The notes below the pieces were generated by a model, which did not search any database, was not told the DNA's origin, and saw only the letters and a program-made list of their open reading frames with translations. A stretch of 64,000 nt of DNA from contig NZ_BLRH01000021.1 in NCBI RefSeq assembly GCF_025996515.1, positions 62,001-126,000 of the forward strand. Direction: 5' to 3'. The stretch comes from Rhizohabitans arisaemae (GTDB taxonomy: Bacteria; Actinomycetota; Actinomycetes; Streptosporangiales; Streptosporangiaceae). This document shows, in pieces, positions 15,619 to 24,079 of this stretch (position 1 is the first letter of the stretch; every line of letters begins with the position of its first letter). The translations under genes and the position numbers were made by a program.

Positions 15619-17874
15619 TCAGGCCCGCTCGCGTCCGCCGCCCCGGATCGTTCGGCCGAGCCGGGCCAGGATGCGCTCCGCCTCGGTGCCGAACGGGTTC
15701 TCCTTCACCAGATAGGTCCAGGTCGCGGTGGGCCGGCGTATCCCGCTCGCCTCCAGGTCGACCCCGTTCTCGGTGAACTTGGCCAGGGTGAACGTCTCCG
15801 CCGACCGGGTGCGGGTGTCGTTCTCGATCCGCTTGAACGCGGTGACCGCGGCCGCGTTGAACTCGTCCAGCGGATTCTGCCGGCCGAGCACCCGCAGGTG
15901 GATTCCCTCGCGAAGGTCGCCGAGATAGGCGAGATGGCCGCTCCAGCACTCGTCCAGATGGTGCAGCATGATCAGCCGGGCCGCTCGGTTCGCCACCTTT
16001 TCGCCGACCTCCGTCCGTACCCGCTTGAAGTCCTCGGGGGACTCTCCCGCGATGATCTCCGGGGCGAGGTCTTCGCGCAGCAGCCGGTCGCGATGGGTGA
16101 GCACCAGGGAGCGCTGGTACTCGATCAGCTTGTTGTAGCCCCAGGTGCCGCGGTGGATCTCCAGGTTGAGGCCCTCCGCCACCCGCTGGGCGTGGCCGAC
16201 CGTCCACGTGGAGATCGAGGTGGACTCCGGCACGTGCGCGGTGATCAGGTGGTCCTCCAGGCTGACGAAGAACACCGACGCGCCGGGATCGCCCTGACGC
16301 CCCGCCCGTCCCCGGAGCTGGTCGTCCAGCCGGCTCGCCGGGTACCGCCCCGTACCGATCACATAGAGCCCACCGGCCTCGGCGGCGCCCTTGCCCAGCC
16401 GGATATCCGTGCCGCGTCCCGCCATCTGCGTCGAGACCGTGATCGCGCCGCACTCCCCGGCCCGGGCGATCACCGCCGCCTCCTCGGCGTCGTTGGCCGC
16501 GTTGAGCACCTTGCAGGCGAGGCCCTCCAGCCGCAGCTTCATGGCGAGCCGCTCCGACTCGGCGACGTCGAGCGTGCCGATCAGGATCGGACGGCCCTTC
16601 CGATGGGATTCGACGATCTGCGCGACGATCGCGTCCTGCTTCTCCTGCGCCGTGGCGAACAGCCGATCCGGCTCGTCCACCCGGACGCATTCCCGGTTCG
16701 GCGGGATCACCGCGACGTCGAGCCGGTAGAACTCGCGCAGCTGACCGGCGACGGCGAGCGCGGTGCCGGTCATCCCGCAGACCGTCGGGTACCGTCCCAC
16801 CAGGGACTGGATCGTGAGGGAGTCCAGCACCTCGCCGCTCTCGCTGGCGGGCAGGCTCTCCTTGGCCTCCACCGCCGCCTGCAGACCGTCCGGCCAGCGC
16901 TGGAGCTTGGCGACCCTGCCCCGGGAACCGTCGATCAGGCCGACCTTGCCGTCCCGGACCAGGTAGTCGACGTCGCGGCGGAGCAGCGCGTGGGCGTGCA
17001 GCGCGGTGTTGACCGCGGCGAGCGCCTCGACGTGGCCCTCCCCGTACAGGTTGGTCAGGCCGAGCACCCGCTCCATCGTCGCGGTGCCGCGTTCGGTCAG
17101 ATGGGCGCTGCGCCGTTCGTCGTCCACCTCGAAGTGGACCCCGGGCAGGAACGTCCGCATCGTCTGGGCGATCACCGGGGCGGCGTGCTCCCCCTGGGCG
17201 GCGCCGGCCAGCACCAGGGGCACCCGCGCCTCGTCGACCAGGACCGAGTCCGCCTCGTCGATCAACGCCACCTGCGGCTCCGGCACGATCACCTCGGCCG
17301 GGTCGGTCACCAGGCGGTCCCGCAGGACGTCGAATCCGATCTCGCTGACCGGGGCGTACATCACCTTCGCGGCGTAGGCGGCGCGGCGGTCCTCCGACGT
17401 GGAGGACTGCCCGATCGAGGCGACCGAGACGCCGAACCGCTCGTAGACGGGCGCCATCCAGGTGGCGTCCCGGCGGGCCAGGTAGTCGTTGACCGACATC
17501 ACGTGCACCCGCCGCCCCTGCAGGGCGAACCCGGCGGCCGCGATCGCGCCGGCCAGGGTCTTGCCCTCGCCCGTGCCGCTCTCGGAGACATGCCCCGACA
17601 GCAGGGCGAGAACCGCCAGGAGCTGGACGTCGTACGGGCGTTCGCCGAGGGCCCGTACGGCCGCCTCCCGGGCCAGGGCGCAGAACTCGATCAGTTCGGC
17701 GTCGCGGAACGGGGTGGGCAGCGCCGTCACCGCCGCGCGCAACGCCTCGTCGTCAAGGGCGGCCACCGCCGCCTCGCGTTCACCTGCGGCGCGAACGATC
17801 CGCCGGAAGGGCGCCAGGTCGACCGTGCCGGGGCGCTGGAGGAGCCGCCGGACACGCTCGCGCAGCCGATTCAC
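15619..17874 (-). CDS. secA2: Accessory preprotein translocase ATPase SecA2
   Basis: A 751-residue SecA-family ATPase, shorter than housekeeping SecA (about 900 or more) and without the C-terminal zinc-binding tail. It shows Walker A G-TGEGKT at 100-106, the DEAD-box-like LIDEADSVLVDEAR near 215, the MTGTA motif, and helicase motifs QMAGRGTDI and QLRGRAGRQGD. SecA2 proteins drive export of a subset of proteins through SecYEG, working with SecA1 in actinobacteria. No SecY2 or accessory Sec gene is nearby, as in mycobacteria. It is divergent from a PPOX gene. Assignment to SecA2 rather than SecA1 rests on length and the missing tail. Confidence 0.85.
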   Translation of the reverse strand: MNRLRERVRRLLQRPGTVDLAPFRRIVRAAGEREAAVAALDDEALRAAVTALPTPFRDAELIEFCALAREAAVRALGERPYDVQLLAVLALLSGHVSESGTGEGKTLAGAIAAAGFALQGRRVHVMSVNDYLARRDATWMAPVYERFGVSVASIGQSSTSEDRRAAYAAKVMYAPVSEIGFDVLRDRLVTDPAEVIVPEPQVALIDEADSVLVDEARVPLVLAGAAQGEHAAPVIAQTMRTFLPGVHFEVDDERRSAHLTERGTATMERVLGLTNLYGEGHVEALAAVNTALHAHALLRRDVDYLVRDGKVGLIDGSRGRVAKLQRWPDGLQAAVEAKESLPASESGEVLDSLTIQSLVGRYPTVCGMTGTALAVAGQLREFYRLDVAVIPPNRECVRVDEPDRLFATAQEKQDAIVAQIVESHRKGRPILIGTLDVAESERLAMKLRLEGLACKVLNAANDAEEAAVIARAGECGAITVSTQMAGRGTDIRLGKGAAEAGGLYVIGTGRYPASRLDDQLRGRAGRQGDPGASVFFVSLEDHLITAHVPESTSISTWTVGHAQRVAEGLNLEIHRGTWGYNKLIEYQRSLVLTHRDRLLREDLAPEIIAGESPEDFKRVRTEVGEKVANRAARLIMLHHLDECWSGHLAYLGDLREGIHLRVLGRQNPLDEFNAAAVTAFKRIENDTRTRSAETFTLAKFTENGVDLEASGIRRPTATWTYLVKENPFGTEAERILARLGRTIRGGGRERA

Positions 17875-18147
17875 GCGCCACCCAGGAGAAATGAGATCAC
17901 ATCCCGGTCAACGGCCCACACCGCCGCGATGTTCCCCGGGGGAACGGGGAGATCCCTTCAGTCTTTTCAGCGAATTGACAGCTGCTCCCACAGTCGTCAC
18001 CGGCCCAGGTTGAGGGGTATATCAGATCTCCTGGGGGAATTGTCACGTTCGACGGGCGGCAGCCGCAGGCCGTACCGGAATCGGAGGAACCGCCGACGGG
18101 CCGCCGGGGGAAGCGGGACGGCGGACGGGGGTTGCGAGGATGGGGAC

Positions 18148-18630
18148 ATGGCGTCGTGGAGAGAGATAGCCGAGCAGGTCCCGGAGCTGGCCGGGACCGT
18201 ACGGAGGCTGCTCGAAGTCCGGGTCCACCAGACCCTGGCGACCCTGCGTGCCGACGGATCCCCGCGCATCAGCGGGATCGAGACGACCTTCAAGGGCGGC
18301 GAGGTGTGGATCGGCACGATGCCGGGCACCCGGATCGCCGCGGACCTGCGCCGGGACCCTCGCCTGGCGATCCACGGCCCCACCGAGAACCCCGACGAGG
18401 GTGACTTCGCGGCCTGGCCCGGCGACGCCAAACTCGCCGGTCGCGCCGTCGAGGTGGACGATCCCCGGGTGGCCGCCGGATTCGCCCCGAAGCCGGGACA
18501 ACCGCTCCGCCTGTTCCGCATCGACGTCGCCGAGATCGTGCACACCAAGGTAGGGGATCCGGTCGACCACCTCGTGGTGGAGAGCTGGCACGAGGGCAGG
18601 GGCGCCGAGCGGGTCCTCCGCTACATCTGA
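18148..18630 (+). CDS. Pyridoxamine 5'-phosphate oxidase-like flavoprotein
   Basis: A 160-residue split-barrel protein of the PPOX family, which binds FMN, F420 or haem. Family features are TLATLRADGSPRISGIE (about residues 30-47), the VWIGTMPGTRIAADLRRDPR block and a FRIDVAEIV strand near residue 125. Such proteins are usually oxidoreductases acting on small molecules; the cofactor cannot be told from sequence. The ATG at 18148 has GAGGATGGGG just upstream. Its last ten bases overlap the 3' end of the convergent sigma-factor gene. Confidence 0.85.
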   Translation: MASWREIAEQVPELAGTVRRLLEVRVHQTLATLRADGSPRISGIETTFKGGEVWIGTMPGTRIAADLRRDPRLAIHGPTENPDEGDFAAWPGDAKLAGRAVEVDDPRVAAGFAPKPGQPLRLFRIDVAEIVHTKVGDPVDHLVVESWHEGRGAERVLRYI

Positions 18631-19838
18631 GCCGTGCCGTCCAGGCGGGTCATGGCCTGCGTGCGCCGGGACAGCAGGAAGTCCCGGTCCACCCCGGCCT
18701 CCACCAGCTCCAGCGCCTTGGTGTATTCCGAGACCGCCTCGGCGTCCCGGCCGAGCCCCCGGAGCAGATCCGCCCGCGCCGCCGGCAGCAGGTGGTGACG
18801 AGGCAGCAACCGGTCCAGGCCCTCCAGCAGGGAGAGCGCCGCCTCCGGACCCTCGATCTGGGCGACCGCCACCGCGCGGTTCAGCCGGACCACCGGGGAG
18901 CGGGTCAGCTCCTCCAGTTCGGCGTACCGGCGGGCGATCGCCGGCCAGTCGGTGCGGTCGGCCCGGTCCGCCCGGGCGTGTTCGGCGGCGATGGCCGACT
19001 GCAGGCCGTACGGGCCCGCCGGCCGCTCGGGGAGGAGGGCGAGACCCTCCTCGATCTCGGCCCGGCGCCACAGCGTGCGGTCCTGATCGGGGAGGAGCAC
19101 CAGCTTCCCTTCCCGGGTCCGGGCGTTCCGGCGGGAGTTGTGGAGCAGCATGAGGGAGAGCAGCCCGCGCGCCTCCGACTCCCCGGGCATCAGCTCCACC
19201 AGGAGCCTCCCCAGCCGGATCGCCTCCCCGGCTAGGCCGCCGGAGTCCGCGTCGGCCTGGGCGTAGCCCTCGGTGAAGATCAGATAGACCACGGCGAGGA
19301 CGCCGGCCAGGCGTTCGGGCAGCTCCTCCGCCGACGGCACCCGATAGGGGATGCCCGCGGCGGCGATCCGCTTCTTCGCCCGGGTGATCCGCGCGGCCAT
19401 CGTCGCCTCCGCGACCAGCAGCCGCCGGGCGATCCGCGGGACGGTCATCCCCGCCACACAGCGCAGCGTCAGCCCGATGCGGGCCTGCGGGGAGAGCGCG
19501 GGGTGGCAGCAGGTGAACACCAGGCGCAGCCGTTCGTCCGGGATCGCCGGGCTCTCCTCGGGCCCGTCGATCCAGTCGTCGGCGATCAACAGGGGCAGCT
19601 TGCGCCGGAGCGTCTCCTCCCGGCGCCGATGGTCGACCGCGCGGCGGCGGGCCGCGGTCAGCAGCCAGGCCGCGGGATTGGCCGGGGGGCAGGCCCGCCA
19701 CTGCACGACCGCGGCGGCGAACGCCTCCTGCAGGCACTCCTCGGCCAGGTCCAGGTCGCGCAACTCCCCGGTGAGCAGCGCGAGCAGGCGCGCCCAGTGC
19801 TCTTGGTGCGCCTGCTCGGCCCCGGTGTGCCGCGTCAT
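18621..19838 (-). CDS. ECF42-type RNA polymerase sigma factor with TPR-like extension
   Basis: A 405-residue sigma factor. Residues about 8-75 form sigma region 2 (DLDLAEECLQEAF and the AAWLLTAARRRAVDHRRR segment) and about 105-165 region 4 (TLRCVAGMTVPRIARRLLVAEATMAARI). It continues with about 230 extra residues containing TPR-like helices (WPAIARRYAELEEL; DAEAVSEYTKALELV). This layout, with a YCII/DGPF gene joined by a four-base overlap upstream, is the hallmark of the ECF42 group. These sigma factors lack a classical anti-sigma factor, and the extension is needed for activity in studied members. Target genes are unknown. Confidence 0.9.
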   Translation of the reverse strand: MTRHTGAEQAHQEHWARLLALLTGELRDLDLAEECLQEAFAAAVVQWRACPPANPAAWLLTAARRRAVDHRRREETLRRKLPLLIADDWIDGPEESPAIPDERLRLVFTCCHPALSPQARIGLTLRCVAGMTVPRIARRLLVAEATMAARITRAKKRIAAAGIPYRVPSAEELPERLAGVLAVVYLIFTEGYAQADADSGGLAGEAIRLGRLLVELMPGESEARGLLSLMLLHNSRRNARTREGKLVLLPDQDRTLWRRAEIEEGLALLPERPAGPYGLQSAIAAEHARADRADRTDWPAIARRYAELEELTRSPVVRLNRAVAVAQIEGPEAALSLLEGLDRLLPRHHLLPAARADLLRGLGRDAEAVSEYTKALELVEAGVDRDFLLSRRTQAMTRLDGTAQM

Positions 19839-20179
19839 TGCGCGGAGGGGTCCACCAACGGGCGTATCTCCACATCGCCCGGGACGGCCTTGGCGAACTC
19901 GATCGCCTCGTCCAGGTCCCGCGCTTCGACGATGTAGAAGCCCCCGAGCTGCTCGGAGGTCTCCGCGAACGGGCCGTCGGTGATGACGAAGTCGTCCCCG
20001 ACCTTGCGGACAGTGGTCGCCGAGGAGGAGTGGGCGAGTTCGCCCCCGCCGCGCTCCGCGCCGCGCTCCTCCAGCAGTTTGCCGAAAGCCTCATGCCGGG
20101 CGTACATCTCCTGCCGCTCGGCCTCGTCCGCCTTCGCCCACTGCTCTTCGTCCCCGATCAAAAGCAGCGTGTAGAGCAT
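19835..20179 (-). CDS. YCII/DGPF-domain protein, partner of the ECF sigma factor
   Basis: A 114-residue YCII-related protein with the signature DGPFAETSEQLGGFYIVEA at about residues 68-86. The fold is a dimeric alpha/beta barrel related to muconolactone isomerase. DGPF proteins are regularly encoded beside ECF42 sigma factors and may modulate them or share their stress response, but their biochemical role is not established. It overlaps the sigma gene by four bases. Confidence 0.9.
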   Translation of the reverse strand: MLYTLLLIGDEEQWAKADEAERQEMYARHEAFGKLLEERGAERGGGELAHSSSATTVRKVGDDFVITDGPFAETSEQLGGFYIVEARDLDEAIEFAKAVPGDVEIRPLVDPSAQ

Positions 20180-20284
20180 GGTTGTACTCCTTGGTAGATG
20201 AACATCTCATCTGTATGTCGAACGAAGTCCCCGGGAATCGACAGACGGCGAAAAATCCTTCGATGAGGGTTTACAGTCCAGGAT

Positions 20285-20650
20285 ATGGCTGAGCGGATGA
20301 TCTACCATCTTGCCCTCGAACGGGACTGGGAGTCGGCCCGGCAGGCCGGTGAGTACAGCGTCTCCACCCTCGGGCGGACCTTGGAGCAAGTGGGGTTCGT
20401 GCACGCCTCGGCCGACCCTCAGCAGCTCCTCCGGGTCGCCAACACGTTCTATCGCGGTGTGGCCGAGCCCCTCGTCGTCCTGACGATCGCCGTGGGGCTG
20501 CTGGGACATCCGGTGGCGGATGAGGTGCCGGCAGACTCGGATGAGGCGTTTCCGCACGTCTACGGGCCGATCCCGGTGGCCGCCGTCACCGCGGTGACCC
20601 CCTTGCCCATGAATCCCGAGGGCGGTTTCACCGACTTCCGGACCGGATAA
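20285..20650 (+). CDS. DUF952 family protein
   Basis: A 121-residue protein of the DUF952 family, recognised by IYHLALERDWESA near the N-terminus, GFVHASADPQQLLRVAN (about 37-53) and the C-terminal HVYGPIPVAAVTAV. The conserved His and Arg pattern resembles ADP-ribosyltransferase-fold proteins, and the function is unknown. It is divergent from the YCII gene and convergent with the Clp-N-like gene, with a gap of 15 bases. Confidence 0.85.
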   Translation: MAERMIYHLALERDWESARQAGEYSVSTLGRTLEQVGFVHASADPQQLLRVANTFYRGVAEPLVVLTIAVGLLGHPVADEVPADSDEAFPHVYGPIPVAAVTAVTPLPMNPEGGFTDFRTG

Positions 20651-20665
20651 GCGGTCCGACCGGGC

Positions 20666-21220
20666 TCACCGGTTCCGGGTGGGAAACCCGATGTCCCGGG
20701 CGAGCCGGCGGAGGTCGGCGCCGAGCCGCCGCATGATCGAGACCGAGGGGTTCGAGCCGTCGGCGAGCAGGCCCCAGAGGAGGCCTTCACCGGTGGCCGG
20801 GGCGCCCCGGTCGTACCAGACGGCGACCTCGACCGCCTTTCTCGCCTGACCGGTGAGGCGCAGCGCGGTCCCCGGACCGGTCAGGGTCACCCGGAGGGGG
20901 AGCAGCCGCCGGCGACGGAGCCGCCACGGCGCCGTCACGGGCCTTGGGGCCAGGGCCGCCATGCGCAGCCGCACCTCGTCCAGGTCGATCCCGAGCCCGG
21001 ACAGGAGCACCCGGTCCCGGGCCCGGTGGTCGATCTCGGTTCGTACGGCGTCCGCCTGGACGGTGAAGCTCGGCAGGGGCCGCTCGAACGGCCGGAGCTC
21101 CGCGAGCGCGAGGAGGAGCAGTTCGTCGTCGAGAGCGGGGTGTCCGGTCTCCCTGGCGAGCAGGCCGGCGTGGATCACCGCGTGGCGTGCCCGGGGGGTG
21201 AACCCGTCGAGCGCGGTCAT
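20666..21220 (-). CDS. Clp N-terminal-like protein paired with a small HTH protein
   Basis: A 184-residue protein beginning MTALDGFTPRARHAVIHAGL, similar to the Clp amino-terminal (substrate-binding) repeat, with a second copy-like stretch at about residues 120-165 (LTGQARKAVEVAVWYDRG...GEGLLWGLL). It has no AAA+ ATPase module, so it is not a chaperone by itself. The start overlaps the HTH gene stop by four bases (ATGA); an HTH gene followed by a stand-alone Clp-N protein looks like a regulatory module. A sensor or adaptor role is inferred. Confidence 0.8.
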   Translation of the reverse strand: MTALDGFTPRARHAVIHAGLLARETGHPALDDELLLLALAELRPFERPLPSFTVQADAVRTEIDHRARDRVLLSGLGIDLDEVRLRMAALAPRPVTAPWRLRRRRLLPLRVTLTGPGTALRLTGQARKAVEVAVWYDRGAPATGEGLLWGLLADGSNPSVSIMRRLGADLRRLARDIGFPTRNR

Positions 21221-21444
21221 CGTCGGCCCTCCGCCAGGCGACGGGCGTGCTTGCGATGGGTCGTCTGCTTGGTGACGCCGAGGGCTTCGGCGACCGCCTC
21301 CCAGGACCATCCTTGGGCACGGGCGTTCCCGACGTGCAGCTCCTCCAGCTCCTCCAGCAGTCGGCGGAGTGCCGCGACGGTGGCGAGCCCGGTCGCCGGG
21401 TCCTGGCGGCAGGCCTCCTCCGCGAGTTCCCTCACTGAGTTCAT
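21217..21444 (-). CDS. Small helix-turn-helix protein, first gene of the Clp-N module
   Basis: A 75-residue protein starting MNSVRELAEEA, with a helical first half rich in Leu and Glu and a C-terminal helix-turn-helix (WSWEAVAEALGVTKQTTHRKH, about residues 47-67). A large palindrome begins five bases upstream of the ATG at 21444. An in-frame ATG four codons earlier lies inside the palindrome, and neither start has a clear ribosome site, so a leaderless message is possible. It is probably an autoregulatory DNA-binding protein; its ligand may be the Clp-N-like partner. Confidence 0.8.
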   Translation of the reverse strand: MNSVRELAEEACRQDPATGLATVAALRRLLEELEELHVGNARAQGWSWEAVAEALGVTKQTTHRKHARRLAEGRR

Positions 21445-21448
21445 AGGC

Positions 21449-21491
21449 GTCAGCATATGCTGACATCCTTGAGATGTCAGCATATGCTGAC
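21449..21491. promoter_or_regulatory. 43-bp double palindrome (operator of the HTH/Clp-N pair)
   Basis: Two exact copies of the self-complementary 16-mer GTCAGCATATGCTGAC lie at 21449-21464 and 21476-21491. The bases between them, ATC-cttga-GAT, continue the symmetry, so the whole block is one 43-bp palindrome. It abuts the HTH gene start. The 27-base offset between copies places two dimers about 2.5 helical turns apart. Confidence 0.8.
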
Positions 21492-21506
21492 GAAGAATCG
21501 GGGGGT

Positions 21507-21548
21507 TGTACGGCTTACACGGTCTTGCTTGGCCGTGTAAGCCGTACA
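21507..21548 (-). terminator. 16-bp stem-loop terminator of the lipoprotein gene
   Basis: TGTACGGCTTACACGG (21507-21522) and its exact complement (21533-21548) flank a 10-base loop, 14 bases beyond the lipoprotein stop. It also insulates the HTH operator. Confidence 0.75.
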
Positions 21549-21561
21549 CCGCTCGGGGCGG

Positions 21562-22212
21562 TCAGCCGCCCCCGCCCTGCCAGTAGATGTCGACGACGCG
21601 GACGATCTTCCCGTTCACCGTGGTGATCAGGGCGGGGCGGACGCCGGTGTCCCCGGCCGCGGCGAGCTTGGCCGCCTCGTTGGCACTGTCGATCAGAAAC
21701 TGGCGGGGGCAGCTCGCGGTGCCGAGATTGGTGTTCTTGTCGTAGGTGGTGTCGTTGCCGTCGCAGCCGAAGGCGCTGAGGAACTTGACGTTCGCGGCGA
21801 TCGGCGCGGCGAAACGGGTGACGTCCCCCTCCTCGGGGCCTTCGAAGTGGCCGTCGTTGCCGTCGCTCTGGGTGAACCGGACGGGCTTGTACTCGGCCGT
21901 TCCGTCCTGGGCCACCGAGGTGATCCACCCGCGCAGCACGCCCTCGAACGGCTGTGGCTGCCCCTTGCTCCAATCCCGGTCCGGGCCGGTCTGGAAGGCG
22001 GTCCCGAACACCTTGGGGGTCGCCGCCGCCTGCGGCTTCTTCGGCGCGCTGGGAGCGTCGCCGTCGGCACGCTTCTCGGATTTGCTGGATTTAGGGGAGT
22101 CTGCCGGTTCGTCGAGGGACGCTTCCACGGTCACGGAGCACGCGGTCACGGTCACCAGAGCCAGCGCGGCCACGAGCAGGCCGGGTTGCCGAAGGCGGTT
22201 TGCGGATTTCAC
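21562..22212 (-). CDS. Putative lipoprotein of unknown function
   Basis: A 216-residue protein from a GTG at 22212. It has a basic N-terminus (VKSANRLRQ), a hydrophobic core and a lipobox ending VTVTAC at about residues 20-25, so it should be a membrane-anchored lipoprotein. A Ser/Lys/Pro-rich linker (about 30-62) precedes a domain of about 150 residues with two Cys (AFGCDGNDTTY and TASCPRQF) that could form a disulfide. I do not recognise the family. The open frame extends 52 codons further upstream, but that part lacks a signal and a ribosome site. Confidence 0.75.
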   Translation of the reverse strand: MKSANRLRQPGLLVAALALVTVTACSVTVEASLDEPADSPKSSKSEKRADGDAPSAPKKPQAAATPKVFGTAFQTGPDRDWSKGQPQPFEGVLRGWITSVAQDGTAEYKPVRFTQSDGNDGHFEGPEEGDVTRFAAPIAANVKFLSAFGCDGNDTTYDKNTNLGTASCPRQFLIDSANEAAKLAAAGDTGVRPALITTVNGKIVRVVDIYWQGGGG

Positions 22213-22554
22213 GGTATGCAGAATAGATCGGGAATGCCGGGAAATCTGGGTTCTTGGCTGTTTACCGAAGGTAGGGAAGCCCAGGTCGGCACGTTCCCGG
22301 TCCGGACACCCTCTCGATGGGTGAGCGACCGTCGCGGCCTTGGGGTGACGGTGAATCGGCCCGGTCACACTGCCACGGCTTTCTGGTGAGGACGTCGTTC
22401 ATCCGGATCGGATCATAGTTTGCCCAGGTCAGAGCGGTTGAGTTATCGCTCCGCGAGCCTGGGGCGGGGGTGCCTGTCGCGTCGGCGCGCGGTTGTTGAC
22501 GGTTTTTTGGTCGAATCCACTCCGAGGGCCCGGTAGAGTAGAGACACACAACGA
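22213..22554. other. Gap between lipoprotein gene and tRNA
   Basis: This 342-base divergent region must hold the promoters of the leftward lipoprotein gene and of the tRNA. A TTGACG at 22496-22501 and a TAGAGT at 22534-22539 are promoter-like, but their spacing (32 bases) is wrong for one promoter. I see nothing else in it. Confidence 0.4.
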
Positions 22555-22628
22555 CGCGGGGTGGAGCAGTTCGGTAGCTCGTCGGGCTCATAATCCGAAG
22601 GTCGCAGGTTCAAATCCTGTCCCCGCCA
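22555..22628 (+). tRNA. Initiator tRNA-Met (anticodon CAU)
   Basis: A 74-base cloverleaf begins CGCGGGGTGGAGCAG, has the anticodon CAT at 22589-22591 in loop CTCATAA, and a T arm GCAGG-TTCAAAT-CCTGT. CCA is not encoded (CT follows the discriminator A). Position 1 C faces 72 C, an unpaired end typical of initiator tRNAs. The anticodon stem is TCGGG/TCCGA, so the third of the three classic G-C pairs is a G-U here. Confidence 0.93.
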
Positions 22629-22637
22629 CTAATAAGA

Positions 22638-22661
22638 CGTTCCCAGGTTCGCTTGGGAACG
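22638..22661 (+). terminator. tRNA terminator hairpin
   Basis: A 10-bp stem (one G-U pair) closes a TTCG tetraloop, starting ten bases after the tRNA. A further 9-bp inverted repeat, GATCCCGCT/AGCGGGATC, lies at 22671-22702 and may back it up. Confidence 0.65.
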
Positions 22662-22746
22662 GGTATACGGGATCCCGCTGGACCATAAGGCCGAGCGGGA
22701 TCTCGTCATTTCCGCGCCGGTTCACTTTAATGGCAAGGCCTGCGGC

Positions 22747-23907
22747 TCACGCGGGCTGGGCCTCGGTGTCCTGCTTGGCGCTCGCCGGAGGTTTGCGGGA
22801 GGTGCTCCAGCGGCGCATGATCGGCACCTCCACCGTGCGGTGCAGCACCCAGGCGGCCAGCGTGCCCAGCACGTAGAGACCCACGATGAAGGCGATGGCC
22901 ACCGGGGTGGAGAACTGGGTGCGCGGATAGTCGAAGGCGTACCCCACCCAGCTCCCCGACAGCAGCGCGTGGACGCCGAAGACCATGGGGATCTGCAGAA
23001 TGTAGAACGCGTAGGAGAGGTCGCCGAGTTTGACCAGCACGCGGTTGTTGAAGAACGTCCTGCGGCCGTTCCGGTCCGCGGTGACGGCCGCGCCGACCAG
23101 CAGCGCCAGGGGGGCGGTGTAGAGCGCGGAGAGGGAGAACGTGGACGGCAGGACGAACACCAGGGCGTAGGCCACGCCGACCAGCGCCAGGGCGGGCAGG
23201 ATGTGCAGGCGGATCCAGTCACCGTTCTGGACGATGCGTGCCACCAGCATGCCGACGGTGAATTCGATGAGCCGGGTGGGCGGGAAGTAGTACAGGAGCC
23301 ACATCTGCTCCCACGAGGAGCCCACGAACATCGGGCTGGTGGGCCTCCCGGCGAACAGCGCCGCGCTGATCAGGGGCATCGACAGCGAGAGCAGGCAGAG
23401 GCCGCCCAGCCAGTACCACAGGCGCGACGCTTTGATCTTGCGCACCACCACGAAGAGCGCGGGGAAGGCCGCGTAGCAGAACACGTCGCCGGCGAGCGAC
23501 CAGGTCGGGGCGTTGACCTGGTAGTAGATGAAGGTGGGGTCCGGTATCCAGGTCTGCACCAGGAAGAGGTTGGCCAGCGCCTGGGGCAGGTGGATGGTCT
23601 CCCCGGCGATGAGGATGATGGCCGCCATCAGGATGAAGACGGCGATGTGGTTGGGGAAGATGCGGAAGAACCGCCGCCGCCACATGACCGTGGGGCGCTC
23701 GCCCACGCGGGCCGTCCAGGTGAGCAGGAACCCGCTCAGGATGAAGAAGTACGACACGCCGAGAAAGGCGGTGGCACCACCGGAGGTGATCCGGAAGTAC
23801 CCCTCCTGGATGCCCTTGTCGGCGAAGATCCCTAACGCCGTGGTGTGTCCGATGAAGACGCCGAGGATGCCAAGCGCGCGCAACCCGGCCAATGATGGTA
23901 GACGCAT
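22747..23907 (-). CDS. Acyltransferase 3 family membrane protein (OafA-like)
   Basis: A 386-residue integral membrane protein with about ten hydrophobic segments. The opening MRLPSLAGLRALGILGVFIGHTT carries the family's R-A-x-x-x-x-x-V-F-x-x-H pattern with the catalytic-type His near residue 21, and VSYFFILSGFLLTW and RRFFRIFPNHIAVF are typical of the family. Such enzymes move acetyl or other acyl groups onto sugars, lipids or antibiotics. The ATG at 23907 has AGAGG upstream; longer readings lack a ribosome site. The DUF2306 gene lies upstream on the same strand, 172 bases away. The acceptor is unknown. Confidence 0.88.
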   Translation of the reverse strand: MRLPSLAGLRALGILGVFIGHTTALGIFADKGIQEGYFRITSGGATAFLGVSYFFILSGFLLTWTARVGERPTVMWRRRFFRIFPNHIAVFILMAAIILIAGETIHLPQALANLFLVQTWIPDPTFIYYQVNAPTWSLAGDVFCYAAFPALFVVVRKIKASRLWYWLGGLCLLSLSMPLISAALFAGRPTSPMFVGSSWEQMWLLYYFPPTRLIEFTVGMLVARIVQNGDWIRLHILPALALVGVAYALVFVLPSTFSLSALYTAPLALLVGAAVTADRNGRRTFFNNRVLVKLGDLSYAFYILQIPMVFGVHALLSGSWVGYAFDYPRTQFSTPVAIAFIVGLYVLGTLAAWVLHRTVEVPIMRRWSTSRKPPASAKQDTEAQPA

Positions 23908-24079
23908 GGGAATCGCCTCTTCTTGTGTGTCGGAACGGCTTCCGCGAGGGCAGATCAGTGGAATCCGGTGAATCGGTTCGACGAATCGTCGAACCGCGCG
24001 ACTGCGGCCGTGGAACAGCGCGGGCACGGCCTTGGACACCCACCCGCGCGGTTTTCGCGGGTGGGTCGCGTCGAGCGGG

